A stretch of 64,000 nt of DNA from Ancylostoma caninum. Lineage: Eukaryota > Nematoda > Chromadorea > Rhabditida > Ancylostomatidae. This document shows, in pieces, positions 22,518-32,392 of this stretch. Numbering within the stretch: the stretch's first letter is position 1; each line of letters begins with the position of its first letter. Below the pieces are notes generated by a model that was given only the letters and a program-made list of their open reading frames with translations, ran no database searches and was not told the origin of the DNA. The position numbers and the translations under genes were made by a program. Location: assembly GCA_037903475.1 (NCBI GenBank), contig JBAJFG010000591.1, forward strand, positions 1 to 64,000, written 5' to 3'.

Positions 22518-22680
22518 TCAGGATTGGAATCTATGAAGCTTCCCCTTCAAAGGGTATATTTGTCCCGTAGTTGATTTGGTGAATGTCAAAAATAGGTGAA
22601 CCTTGAAGATAATCGCTATTATCAGAGCAAATCCAATGAATACGACTCCAACTCTGTCAGCGACTCTCCAATGAGGCTCC
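22518..22680 (-). pseudogene. Truncated membrane-anchor ORF, copy 1
   Basis: This corresponds to 38914-39123, with the hydrophobic segment FIGFALIIAIIFKVHLF followed by LTFTKSTTGQIYPLKGK. One isoleucine codon is missing, and the upstream part with the ATG and basic tail is gone in a deletion of about 270 bp relative to copy 2. It is therefore probably non-functional. Confidence 0.5.
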
Positions 22681-22979
22681 CAGACTCCACTGCTCATTTT
22701 CTTCTGCCCTTATTTGTGATTATTACAGAAGAGGGACAGGTGCTAGGAAGTCCAATATTTATAAAATTCCCTTGGCACGGAAATGATCGATGTTCATCGT
22801 GCCCTTACTAATAGACGTTTTGAAACATCAGCACTGTAATTTCAATGCTAGAAAATGAGGAATTTTCAAACCTAGAAATCGAAAAATGAGAGCCGGATTG
22901 CGCTTCGGTGCATCATTGAAGCAAACTAGTTTTATGATTTCCAGTAAACACTAAACATGTGGCAGGGATTAAACAGCAC

Positions 22980-23525
22980 GCTGCGAGTCAAAGAAGCTTG
23001 AAATCTAATTTTCGGTTTGGTCCGATCATCAAATTTCTTTTCTCGTAGATACAGCGTCAGGGCTCCGAACAAGTGGTATTCAGATGGAGGCTATTTAGGA
23101 AATAAGCATGGTGTGGTAGAATTTCTCGACCTAGTTCGGCAATTTTTTGGCGCGTAAGCTTTGACAAGTGAGTTCGGGCGTTGTCATGAAGTGAAGCAGC
23201 ATGGTCAATTTTTCCCAGCTCCCCAACTCTCATCTCCGGTAATGAGTTGGCGGAGAACGTTTCTCGTGTGTTAATGCAGCAGCTAAAACTGGCACACACT
23301 CAGTCTTGCAGGGCACTCATGTCGTGGGGGACTCAACCCGTCATCAATTTTCTGTAACCCAGCGCTTCGAGATGTCTGTCGATTATTGTACGGCCGCCGC
23401 TAAGTGTAGAAGTGAAAAACAACAATAACAAATAACACTCCACATCTAGTGGCATTTTGATTTAAAGTCTATGGAATTCTAGATCCTAAAAGATATCTTG
23501 GTGCAAAACTTTCGGACCAACCTAA
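22980..23525 (-). pseudogene. mariner transposase remnant, copy 1 (doubly deleted)
   Basis: The minus strand shows ITGDESW-like sequence and then, after a deletion, LHDNARTHLSKLTRQKIAEL, the second catalytic aspartate region of mariner (DD34D) transposases. One terminal repeat (GACCAACCTAA, then TA) remains at 23515-23527. The other end and about 205 bp of the interior are missing compared with 39948-40851. Confidence 0.85.
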
Positions 23526-24414
23526 TACTCACAATTTCAGATCGGTGCGCTGCTACTCGGACGACGGCTGCCATATAGCCCACACATTGTGAAGGTAGAA
23601 CAAGAAGTGAAAAACAACAGTAACAAATACCACATGTCATTGCGGCATTAGTCCGGAATTCAAGACCAAACGGTTATCAACTACCAAAGATAATCCTCTT
23701 TTAGTTCCCTAGAGCATCTGCGCACTGTAAATATTATAGTACTATACGGAGTACGGAAACCTTCAGAATAATTAGGAGCAGATCAAACTGAACTTCGAAC
23801 CAAGCTGTCGGTAGATCTCATTCTCCTAACTTCGAATCTCTATAAGAAATTTGTTTTTGTGTAAATGGACTACGCAAATTGCATACGATGAAGCGTTTCC
23901 GGAGAATAAATTTGTTATTTACAGCACAAATACCATTCTTTTATAGATATTCAGACCAGGTGGTCGAAAGCTTTTTAGCAAAAAGCTTTTTACTGTCGTT
24001 TCAAAACTTAATTCTGTCAGTTCATAAATATTCTGACAGTTTCCAGTGGATTTTAGGAGAACAATTAGGACCGATATTAAACACTAATAGGAGCTTTTTC
24101 TCCAGATTTCCTACCTCCACAACCATTTCCAGACGGCACGTTAGTACCGAATTTCAACAAAAAAAAAATTACCTCCAAAACTCTGGTATTCCTGCTTCGT
24201 TTGCGGTGAGAATCCACTATTCTTTCTGCGACGCCACCTTCTACTCTCCCTCTCTTCCCAGTCTCCGTGACCATTGTTTCATAGCCTACTCTGGAAGATA
24301 ACTCTGAAAATCGAGGATGATTGCGGTTTGTATGAGACCCGCACAGGAGCTCTGTGAGGTTGAGTTCTCCAGTCCTCCTCACATCCTTGCGCTCCATTTA
24401 GCTGACCTTTTGGA

Positions 24415-24417
<3 letters not shown>

Positions 24418-24457
<40 letters not shown>
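24418..24457. repeat. (TA)n microsatellite
   Basis: About 20 TA units lie here in copy 1. The orthologous site at about 44357 has only CATATAT, so the run expanded after duplication. It creates a spurious isoleucine-tyrosine ORF on both strands. Confidence 0.95.
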
Positions 24458-24458
<1 letters not shown>

Positions 24459-24577
24459 CACACATGAATAATGAGCGGGCACCTGCTAACATTACAATTG
24501 TTCACACGAGTGTGAACTCATCCACATGGGGAATCCACAAAAAAGGCACTTCCGCTTACCCCGCTATCGATATTGTC

Positions 24578-24831
24578 CGCAGGGGGGGGGGCGGGCTGAG
24601 AATGGGTCGCCAAATTTTCGAAATTACTTTACAATACAAATAAAAATCTTGTGTTAGTTTATTTTTAATTGTTTATTTTTATTATTATTTTTAATATATT
24701 TTTTATTTATTGTTTATTATTATAATTAATATTATTATTAATTTTATTTTCCGTCTGGGTCCCCAAAACGGCGGAGACCCCACTTTTCTTCCCACGCCCC
24801 CCCTCCCGCCCACTTTCTGCGTCCGCCACTG
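24578..24831 (-). mobile_element. 254-bp insertion related to the hAT family, copy 1 only
   Basis: The right end (minus strand CAGTGGCGGACGCAGAAAG) matches the terminus of the hAT element at 45836. The left end is a run of ten G residues. It is flanked by an 18-bp direct repeat, CCCGCTATCGATATTGTC (24560-24577 and 24832-24849), which is present once in copy 2 (about 44475). That duplication is longer than the 8 bp expected for hAT, so the mechanism is unclear. Confidence 0.65.
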
Positions 24832-25420
24832 CCCGCTATCGATATTGTCGTAAAGCGGGAAGAGAACTTCACGTAAATGTATGCCAGTATAAGACATAGG
24901 GAAACGTGATCTACCCACAAAGATTAGCCATTATTTCGAATCATCTTTCAGGGGAGCAACAGGAGAGAAAAAAGACTGAAGCTAAGAAAGCATTCACCGA
25001 TCACGTGGACATCTTCTGCGTTACCACGTGGAATAGCAGTGTTGCATCTCATTTGTTGTCAGAGCATTAGAAATCAATCAACGTGCTTCCTCAGATTAAA
25101 AGAAAACAATCATGTTTAACTCAATGCTCCTCCTGAAGTGTGTTCAAAAGTCTAAAGTCCATTATCGTCGATTTTTTTGAAATCTTCACAAGTTTTTTTA
25201 AACCTTGTGTAAACCACCCACACAGCACTGTGCGTATGTAAATTGTCTTTGATAGCCTTATGTAATATCACTTGAGTAGCAATTTTAACTTTCAATTTTC
25301 ATTCTGAACGTCCTTGGGAAAATAAATTTTGAAGGTTAGGTTCGAACGTGCTGCACAAACGGAGAGCAGCAGCAAGCTGTCATAGTCGGAAATTAAATCC
25401 ATGCTATTATACATATCAGT

Positions 25421-25968
25421 CAGTGGCCGAAGCAGAAGGTGGACGGGAGAGCGAGGGGGCTGTGGGAAAAAGTGGGGTCTCCGCTGCCTTGGGGACCCAT
25501 ATGGAAAATAAGGCTGATAAAAATATTAGCTGCGATTGTGAATAACTAATAGAAATTATTTAAAAAATAATATCAAGAGTGAACAACTGAAAATAAACTA
25601 ACGAAAGGTTTTAATTTGTCCTGCACTTTCAAAGATTTGGAGGCTCATTCTCGGGGGGGGGGGCTCCTTAAAGGCAGCACCCACGGAAAATTCCCTTTCC
25701 CTTCTTACAATTAGATCTTGACCCAATCGTGATCCAATTGATCGCGGGGTCAAATTGCAATAAGAGTACTAGTTAGAACTTTCCCCATCACAAGTAATAG
25801 CAGATAATAACTGGATCGCAGGATCACTAGACAGTAAGTTTTACCAGTTTTCATGCCATTATCGAGCACCAAAATCATCCTTGGGGCGTAAAAAATAGCA
25901 GACACCAGCTGATTGTGCAATGATTGCGAGTGGAAGTCCTTCACTTCCCCGGAAAACCTCTTTCTGAC
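25421..25968 (+). mobile_element. hAT-type element, 3-prime half deleted (copy 1)
   Basis: This is orthologous to 45836-46895: it begins CAGTGGCCGAAGCAG after ATATCAGT (25413-25420). A deletion of about 1 kb, with the junction near 25948-25968, removed the right terminus and flank compared with copy 2. Confidence 0.75.
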
Positions 25969-26111
25969 TCGCTTTTGTGAGTTCGGTGTGCCCGTTGTGA
26001 CAGCTACCACAAGTAGTTGCATTCCCCACATATCACGCACCAGCGATCGATGTCATCGCTGTCATGCTGTGCTGCTACTCCGCAACTCTAAATGACAGTT
26101 GTCGCAACGGA

Positions 26112-26315
26112 AACCATTAACTTTGCGAAAAGAAAGGGTTCAAAACGGATTTTGTCACTTTTGCAAGGTAAAAAATTACACAGTCTGCATGAATGGTTGT
26201 AAGACCGACTGGGTCCACTACGTTATAAGAAGGTTTTCCATTGGTGGATGGCTCGTTTATGGGGTAAATCCACAGAAAAAGCACGTGCTCAAGAGGGTGA
26301 AACACCTCAGCACAT
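26112..26315 (-). pseudogene. Partial exon-like ORF, copy 1 (cut by Gypsy fragment)
   Basis: This matches the start of 47606-48013 over FHPLEHVLFLWIYP, NEPSTNGKPSYNVVDPVGLT and TIHADC. It then diverges, because copy 2 has an extra block of about 240 bp. The upstream part is replaced by the retrotransposon fragment at 26316, so the gene, if it was one, is broken here. Confidence 0.4.
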
Positions 26316-28030
26316 AGCTACGGTCAGATCGAGAAAGAGGGACTCGCTCCGATATTCGCTGTAAGGAAGTACCATCGTTACATATATGGACGTCGATTCA
26401 AGCTCCTTACAGATTACAAACCGTTGCTGCACTTTTTCGGACCGAAGATGGTGCCCGTGTACACGGCGAATCGACTGCAACGATGGAAGCTCATACTCCT
26501 CGGATATGATTTTGATCTTGAATATCAGAAGACGACCGAATTCGGACAAGCCGACGTCTTGTCACGTCTGATCCTTCCAAGACCAACTCAGACGGAAGAT
26601 ATTGTGATAGCCAAAATTGAACAGGACATTCTAGCCATTCAAGCTGCTGCAATGAATGCATTGCCCGTGACCAGGAGTGCGATTGAAGAAGAGTCCAGGA
26701 AAGACAAGAAGATATCGCAGGTCATACAGATGCTCCAAACAGGAGCATGTCCTAGCAAGCCTAAGGAAGAAATCGGCAGCTGGAATGCTCTGAGCCAAGC
26801 ACTGTCAGTGGAAGACGGATCTCTTCCACTGACATATTATCTGTATTTTGTTCACAGAATCGTCATTCCCATATCACTCCGAGAAGCAGTTTTGAAACAA
26901 CTGCACGAAGGACATCCCGGAAAGACAAGAATGAAGATGCTCGCCAGAGGATACGTGTACTGGACGAACATCAACCGAGACATCGAAGAAAACGTGCGCC
27001 ACTGTCGCAACTGTCAAGAGGCTGCCAAGATGCCAAGGAAAACAGTTCTGAATTCATGGACCACAGAGAAGAAACCGTGGGACCGAATTCATATCGACTA
27101 TGCTGGACCACTACATGGGAAAATGTACCTTGTGGTGATACCGATGCATATTCTAAGTGGCCGGAAGTGTTCGAGATGTCGTCGTCGTCGTCAACCACAG
27201 CAACGTTAAGAGAACTCAGAATGTTGTTCGCACGATTCGGAAATCCAAGAGCGATCGTGTCAGACAATGGAACGCAGTTCACAGCGAAGGAGTTCCAGGA
27301 ATTCTGTGACAAGCAAGGAATCGAGCATGTTCGCTCGCCGCCGTTCCATCCACAATCCAATGGGCAAGCAGAACGCTTTGTGGATACCCTGAAAAGAACC
27401 TTTCAGGAGATTAAGAAGGGAGGGACGTCGGAGAAGCTTGCCGAACTTCTGCAGTGCTATTGACGAACGCCATGTGCGTCCACACCAGGACATCTCTCTC
27501 CAGCAGAGTTGTTCCTAGGGCGTCAGATGAGAACGCCGTTGATGCTGCTGAAGGAATCAGCGAAAGAAGGAGGAGCACGCAATGTCAGAATGGAAGAACA
27601 GTTCAATCGTCATCAAGGGGCACAGGAAAGATCATATCAGAGGGAAGACCGCGTATACGTTCGTGACTACCGCCACGGACGCGAGAAGTGGCTTCCAGCT
27701 CGTGTGAAGAAACGCTACGGATGAGCCGTGTACGATGTGCTGACGGAAGAAGGCGATTTGTGGAGAAGACACGCAAATCAGATGCGTGGAGAAGAGCAGC
27801 ACTGGGTAATCTGCGAGAACACTGACGCTTTCGACTTGCCGTTCCATCAAAGAGACCGACGGTACAAGGACGTGGGAGAGACGATCACCGACGTCAAGGA
27901 CAACGCCGAGGATCGAGAAACAGCCAACGCGCAGCCGCCGACAACGACCCGATCAGCTCGACAACGCCGTCCACCGAGCCGATTGCTAGTCGACCCGAAG
28001 ATGAAGACGTACGCTACGCGTTCATGTTAG
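26316..28030 (+). pseudogene. Ty3/Gypsy retrotransposon pol fragment (RNase H and integrase)
   Basis: The reading frame opens at the first base with the C-terminal part of RNase H (SYGQIEKEGLAPIFAV, LLTDYKPLLHFFG, then ADVLSRL). A linker and the integrase zinc-binding motif follow (HEGHPGK at about 26904, CRNC at about 27007). The integrase core comes next: IHIDYAGPL with the first Asp, IVSDNGTQF with the second, and PQSNGQAERF with the Glu. Frame changes occur at about 27135 and 27463, and an in-frame TGA lies at 27722. The C-terminal tail ends with TAG at 28030. Gag, protease, reverse transcriptase and the 5-prime LTR are absent. It is a 5-prime-truncated, inactive copy. Confidence 0.93.
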
Positions 28031-28038
28031 GAGGGAGG

Positions 28039-28215
28039 TGTTGGAGCAGTGGAGATCAACATTGATCTAACATGTTACACGTGATGATCGTATTGTTCCT
28101 TGTTACACCCGTCTTATGTACGTAGCATCGTTTTAGGACGTGTGTAGTCTGGTTTAGTTATCAAGTTTCGTGGTTCAATAAACCATCTTCAACGACCGTC
28201 TCTTCGGACACAACA
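28039..28215 (+). mobile_element. 3-prime LTR of the Gypsy fragment, 177 bp
   Basis: A purine tract GGAGGGAGG (28030-28038) leads into TGTTGGAGCAG and the element ends at CAACA (28211-28215), giving TGTTG/CAACA ends. It contains AATAAA at about 28179. No second LTR is present in the window, so the boundary rests on the PPT and TG...CA ends. Confidence 0.8.
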
Positions 28216-28496
28216 GGTGTAATCAACAGCTCCTGGACATTCTTTTCGCTTAGAGATCTAGAAAACGATTTCGAGGTGGGACGTTGTCGTTAATCTGCAA
28301 AAGTAGTAGAAGCTGAGTCTACCAGCCCCACTGTAGGATCGTTCCCAAGTCGCAGTAACTTCTTGGTCACACACCGCCAGTAGCGTAGCATTGTGTATAC
28401 GGCAATATCACCAAACAAATGTTTCGACTACTTGCGAAGAGAGCACCTTCTGGCGAAGAAATTATGAGGATCACTTTGCGATTGGAAATCGCTGAT
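28216..28496 (+). other. Junction segment between LTR and copy 2
   Basis: The first 70 bp resembles 3022-3090 (GGTGTAATC..CAGCTC, GATCTAGAAA, TTCGAGGTGGGA). The rest is unassigned DNA with no ORF of note. Confidence 0.5.
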
Positions 28497-28680
28497 TCCA
28501 TTCCCGACTAAATTCTGGTAAACAGCTCCACTGTGGAGTTTTTTGTCCGGATATTATTACCTCTGCCGGTTGAAGTGGGCGCCATTTCATAATCATCAAG
28601 ATTCGTGTTGCAGAGGTGCCAATAATGAACACAATGTGTTTCATGCATTCCCTTGACCATAATGGATTTCATGCACTTTA
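28497..28680. repeat. Half copy of the 307-bp foldback element
   Basis: This matches 10302-10488 (the loop and one arm of the foldback) but lacks the other arm. It marks the first base of direct-repeat copy 2, so the duplication breakpoint lies close to the centre of the hairpin. Confidence 0.7.
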
Positions 28681-30004
28681 TATTTCACTACGAACAAATT
28701 CGTTTCCATTCACAGGTTGAAGGGATTCTGGGCCGACTCCGACAATAGCTGTCCCAGATCCCTGGTCATGGTCCCGGAGATCTCTCCGTCGACGCCGTGA
28801 TCGCCATCGTATCAAAGATGAATCAGGCGGCATAGTTTGACTCATTACAGCTGTCATCCTAAGAACCCACATGGCGCGCATGTCATGCAACAGTACGATC
28901 TTATCAACAGAACTGGTCACCTTGCTGGCCAGAAGTGTGGGACGTTGCTGCTTCGCTCGATTCACACTATGACTGCAGTATCGAACGTGTCAAAAGGAAG
29001 CGCTGAGACTACATATTAATTTCTATCTACTACAAAATACAGGAAAGGTCAATCGTTGCAACACTGTAGAAAATGGAAACAGCGCCGCTTTACCTTCTTC
29101 GCGCGACGGATCAGCTCGGTGCTTTAATCCTCAGCTGTGATCGGGACTACGGCTTTATTCCTTCCATCACAACTTCCTTTGTGGATTTGCATGCAACTAA
29201 AGGTAAGAGAAATAAGCAGAGGAGGAGACCTGCTCTCGTCCGAGTATCAGAGCGCCCCTCTCTTCAGCCGGGCTGCAAAGTTGATGCGGCTCCAATTTCC
29301 TGTGGTGCAATAGCTTTTGCCCCCACTGTTCCTTAATTAACCTTGAAATAGTTTTCGAGTTTGAACTAAATCATCAGCATAACCAAGACAGAGCTCAATG
29401 AAGACGCTTAGCTTCCAAGCTCCCTTGCTATGAAGACAAGCATCTCATTTCTGAGTGCTCCAAGCTAAGCTAATCATGTATGTGCGAACTGCCAGGGACC
29501 TGGCATATCCGAGTTCCTACGGAATTTTTGACCCCTTTCCTCCCCCACATTTTGAAGAGTCGTCTGAGTAGTGGCTTCTTCTGCCGTGGTCATTTCTCAT
29601 TCATTACGAATGAAGGGAAATAAAAATGCGCAGATGTGTGCATTGCTGAGCATGGTAGTGTTAATCGCCAAAACCATGTCTGAGTGCCCCTCCCTCCTCA
29701 TTTTAAAAACGTTGGCATCAATCCTCAGATTATTTGGATCAGAGATTTTGCTGAATTTGTAGAAAATTTATTGGAATCACTTTTGATTTTGAGATTTTTT
29801 CACTTTAGTTGCGGATACGGTGGTAGAATAGCGAACCACTGGTACCAAACCCGTGCTCCCGAGGATTTGTAAGGTAAGGATGCCCTAAAAAGTTTTGATC
29901 TACGTGAGCAAGCTCGTTCGCGATGGCGATGCACTCATCTTTCCTATTCATTCTTAGATTTTTCCGTGATCCAAACCGCTTCGTAAGTCCTGCGTGCTAT
30001 AATT

Positions 30005-30292
30005 TTGGGTTCATGTGAACTTCACTCTCATATATACAGATTTCGCTCGAGAAAATCATCAACCCTGTATGTGCTTGGAAGCCCGAGACCTTTACGAAAA
30101 TACAAAAATACAAAAATATGGTCGGCAATGAGGATTTTATCGAAAGCTCAAGCCAGTAGTCACTTTACCTGCACAGAAGCCTGGCTAGATTTTAAGAACG
30201 ATAACAACGACTTTCGTGAAGATTTTTGGAGTTTTTCCCAGTTATCTGGAACTTACAAGTGCCGGTTCCGCCCCTGGGATACTCAATACTAA
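30005..30292 (+). CDS. Exon-like ORF in unit A, copy 2 (unrecognised)
   Basis: This is the copy 2 partner of 12113-12391. The shared part from SPRPLRK to PWDT is open in both, but the N-terminal frame differs because of small indels. Changes include N/Y, I/T, D/N, H/Q and W/L. It may be an exon fragment of a duplicated host gene or neutral sequence that happens to be open. Confidence 0.25.
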   Translation: MGSCELHSHIYRFRSRKSSTLYVLGSPRPLRKYKNTKIWSAMRILSKAQASSHFTCTEAWLDFKNDNNDFREDFWSFSQLSGTYKCRFRPWDTQY

Positions 30293-30429
30293 ACTATAAC
30301 CTTTGCTGCTGCTATAGGAGGATATCAACCACGCACAGTATCGATGAAGAGCTAGTAGCTTTTGCCTCCCTTGAGCAGCAGCTGTTCTACCATCATCAGC
30401 GAACTCCCTGTGAATATCACATCACAAGA

Positions 30430-30633
30430 TTGTGGGCTGCGCGTCGCGGCGGCCGCCGAAGTTGACTACTGGCGATCGCCAACATCGGCGACCGCCGTAG
30501 CCGACGGCGGCGGCTACGATAATAGCGACTGCGGCTTCGGTGCAAATCGATTGCGAGCGGTCGCCAACATTGGCGGGGGCCGTCGCCGACGACGGTAACG
30601 CAAGGTGCTATACTCCTCGAGGAGTATACCTGC
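30430..30633 (+). mobile_element. GC-rich palindrome-capped MITE, copy 2a (left end deleted)
   Basis: This is orthologous to 12753-13029, but the left end is lost in a deletion of about 320 bp that also removed upstream DNA. About 15 bp of filler remains at 30415-30430. The right end with TCCTCGAGGA is intact. Confidence 0.7.
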
Positions 30634-30982
30634 TGCCTATGATGTGCCTCAATAGCATTGTGATCAAGGCTTTTTCTGGCAGTTATCCTTTCTTCTTCTG
30701 CACAATATGCGTTTGCCCTCAAAACACACTTGATTTTGGTCCTACGGATTCTTAGCGCTTCCTTGTTCGGATCCAATAGTGGTATCATTATTTACATGCC
30801 TAATACATATCTGCCTCGAGTCAAGGATCAAGTCGGCAACAGTCTAAATGATTATGAGTCCCTGTATTTCTGATCCGGACTTTCCTTCAGTTATTGAAAT
30901 AAAATTCCATCCAAGTACAAATCAGGAAAAATGCGAGAACCATTCATTCTTTCGTGAAGACAAATGAAACATATCAGCAGGT

Positions 30983-31255
30983 TTAGTCGTCGAATTTTCG
31001 TGGAGCATATGCCAACTTTCTCAGCCATAATAGCTCCTCCCTTGTCAGATCATCGTATCTTTGCACAATGTCGTACACGCCCATGGAACCTGAACAGTAC
31101 ATTGGAGAAAGCCCTGTTGATTTCGATTTCGGCAATGTAATGCACCTACCCACTACAAGGTAACTCTCATCCATATCAAGTCTAAGATCACAGTGAGTAT
31201 CACTGCGTCTACTAAAGATGTTGATTGTCCTAGGATTGTAGTGATGAGAGAGAAA
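30983..31255 (-). CDS. TIMP/NTR-like last exon, copy 2 (partial gene)
   Basis: This is the same length (273 nt), the same splice acceptor and the same stop as 13386-13658. Differences are mostly conservative (Ile/Val, Phe/Tyr, Asp/Glu, Ala/Thr), and both cysteines in the shared core stay. The DESYLVVGR strand is closer to the usual TIMP pattern than the copy 1 version. Preserved frame and conservative change argue that the exon was coding when the segment duplicated and perhaps still is. Confidence 0.5.
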   Translation of the reverse strand, partial: FLSHHYNPRTINIFSRRSDTHCDLRLDMDESYLVVGRCITLPKSKSTGLSPMYCSGSMGVYDIVQRYDDLTREELLWLRKLAYAPRKFDD

Positions 31256-32119
31256 CTGAATAAGAAATTGTTATGTGGAATGAACACATCCGAAATATAA
31301 GTTGTTACATTAGTTTCCGCTGTTTTGAAATTTTTGACAAAAAAAGTTTTATAAAAAATTGAATAACCACAGGTAACAATCGAAGTATGAAAAAACAACA
31401 GTCGCTGGACCTCTGCTGTTCCTACAGCAACAGCTCGACTCCGCTGGTCCGTGGACTACGAGGCAAAGAATTGAGTCAGGCAGTGCTGGATGTCACTGAT
31501 TTTGGCAAATTGGCTCTCCCAGAATAGACATCTTTGTGTTCTGATAACCAGCTCCGTTAGAGCCAGATTTGTGCTACATAATGCATGATTAAAAATTCCT
31601 CTGAAAGCCCTTCGCCTTTCCAGAGAGTCCGGCCAACACAATTAAGGCGCCCTCCACAGTGTGACAAAACTTGCCATAAAATACTATCGATTAGTGCTCT
31701 CGAATGGTTGATGTTCCTTCTCATAGTGAAAAGTGTCACGCTTCAATTCGCTTCAATTCCAGAGAGAAAAACGGCATAATTAAAATTTTGGGCTACCAAA
31801 TTTGGTGTCTGTGCTTGAGACTGCTCCACAGTGAAATGGAGAGGGGAAGTAGCCCGAGAATGAGAATGGCTCTGAGATTATTACACCCAAATCTGGTCAG
31901 CCTCATGCAATGTCATGGTCCATTTATTATCCGTGCAAGGGCTGTTACCAAATTTGAATTCCTGAAGAGTTCACTTGAAAGTTATTACATTTTCAAAAGA
32001 GGACATGAAAACATGGTTCACACTCCGGAAAGTTAGCGAGATCAAGCGCTTTAAAATGGTGTGTAGAAATAAGCAAAATCTAATCGGCTATGCGAAAACA
32101 ATGGAAGCTTATGAAAGTA

Positions 32120-32392
32120 GCCGTTATACTCCTAGAGGAGCATAGCACCTTGCGCCGCCGTCGCCGGCGGCCGCCAATGTTGGCGACCGCTCACAATCGA
32201 TTTGCACCAAAGCCGCAGTCGCCAACATTGGCGGCCGCTGATCGCCAGTGTTGGCGACCAATCGATAGGCACCGACGTCGCAGTCGCTATTATTGGCGGC
32301 CGCGACGCCCCGCCCACAAACGATGCGCACCGGTCTCACAGTCGCCAGCGACGGCGATGCAGGGTGCTACAGTCCTCGAGGACTATAGCGGC
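32120..32392 (-). mobile_element. GC-rich palindrome-capped MITE, copy 2b
   Basis: This is orthologous to 14525-14800, with both TCCTMGAGGA-capped ends present. The insertion predates the direct duplication. Confidence 0.75.

Larger units (their letters stand above)
10302..26315 (+). repeat. Direct-repeat copy 1 (units A, B, C), about 16 kb
   Basis: This is collinear with 28497-47960. Unit A is about 10302-17054, unit B about 18945-20880, unit C about 20880-26315. Divergence looks like a few percent plus many indels. Copy 1 alone carries the minisatellite Helitron (17055-18944), a (TA)n expansion and a 254-bp insertion at 24578. It lacks several segments present in copy 2. Collinearity stops abruptly at 26315/26316, where the Gypsy fragment begins. 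Confidence 0.9.

Noticed and set aside
24279..24643. ORFs with IYIYIYIY runs on both strands
   Set aside because: They are caused by the (TA)n microsatellite, which is absent in the paralogous copy.
25335..25355. GGTTCGAACGTGC resembling a tRNA B box
   Set aside because: No matching A box, acceptor stem or cloverleaf could be drawn around it.
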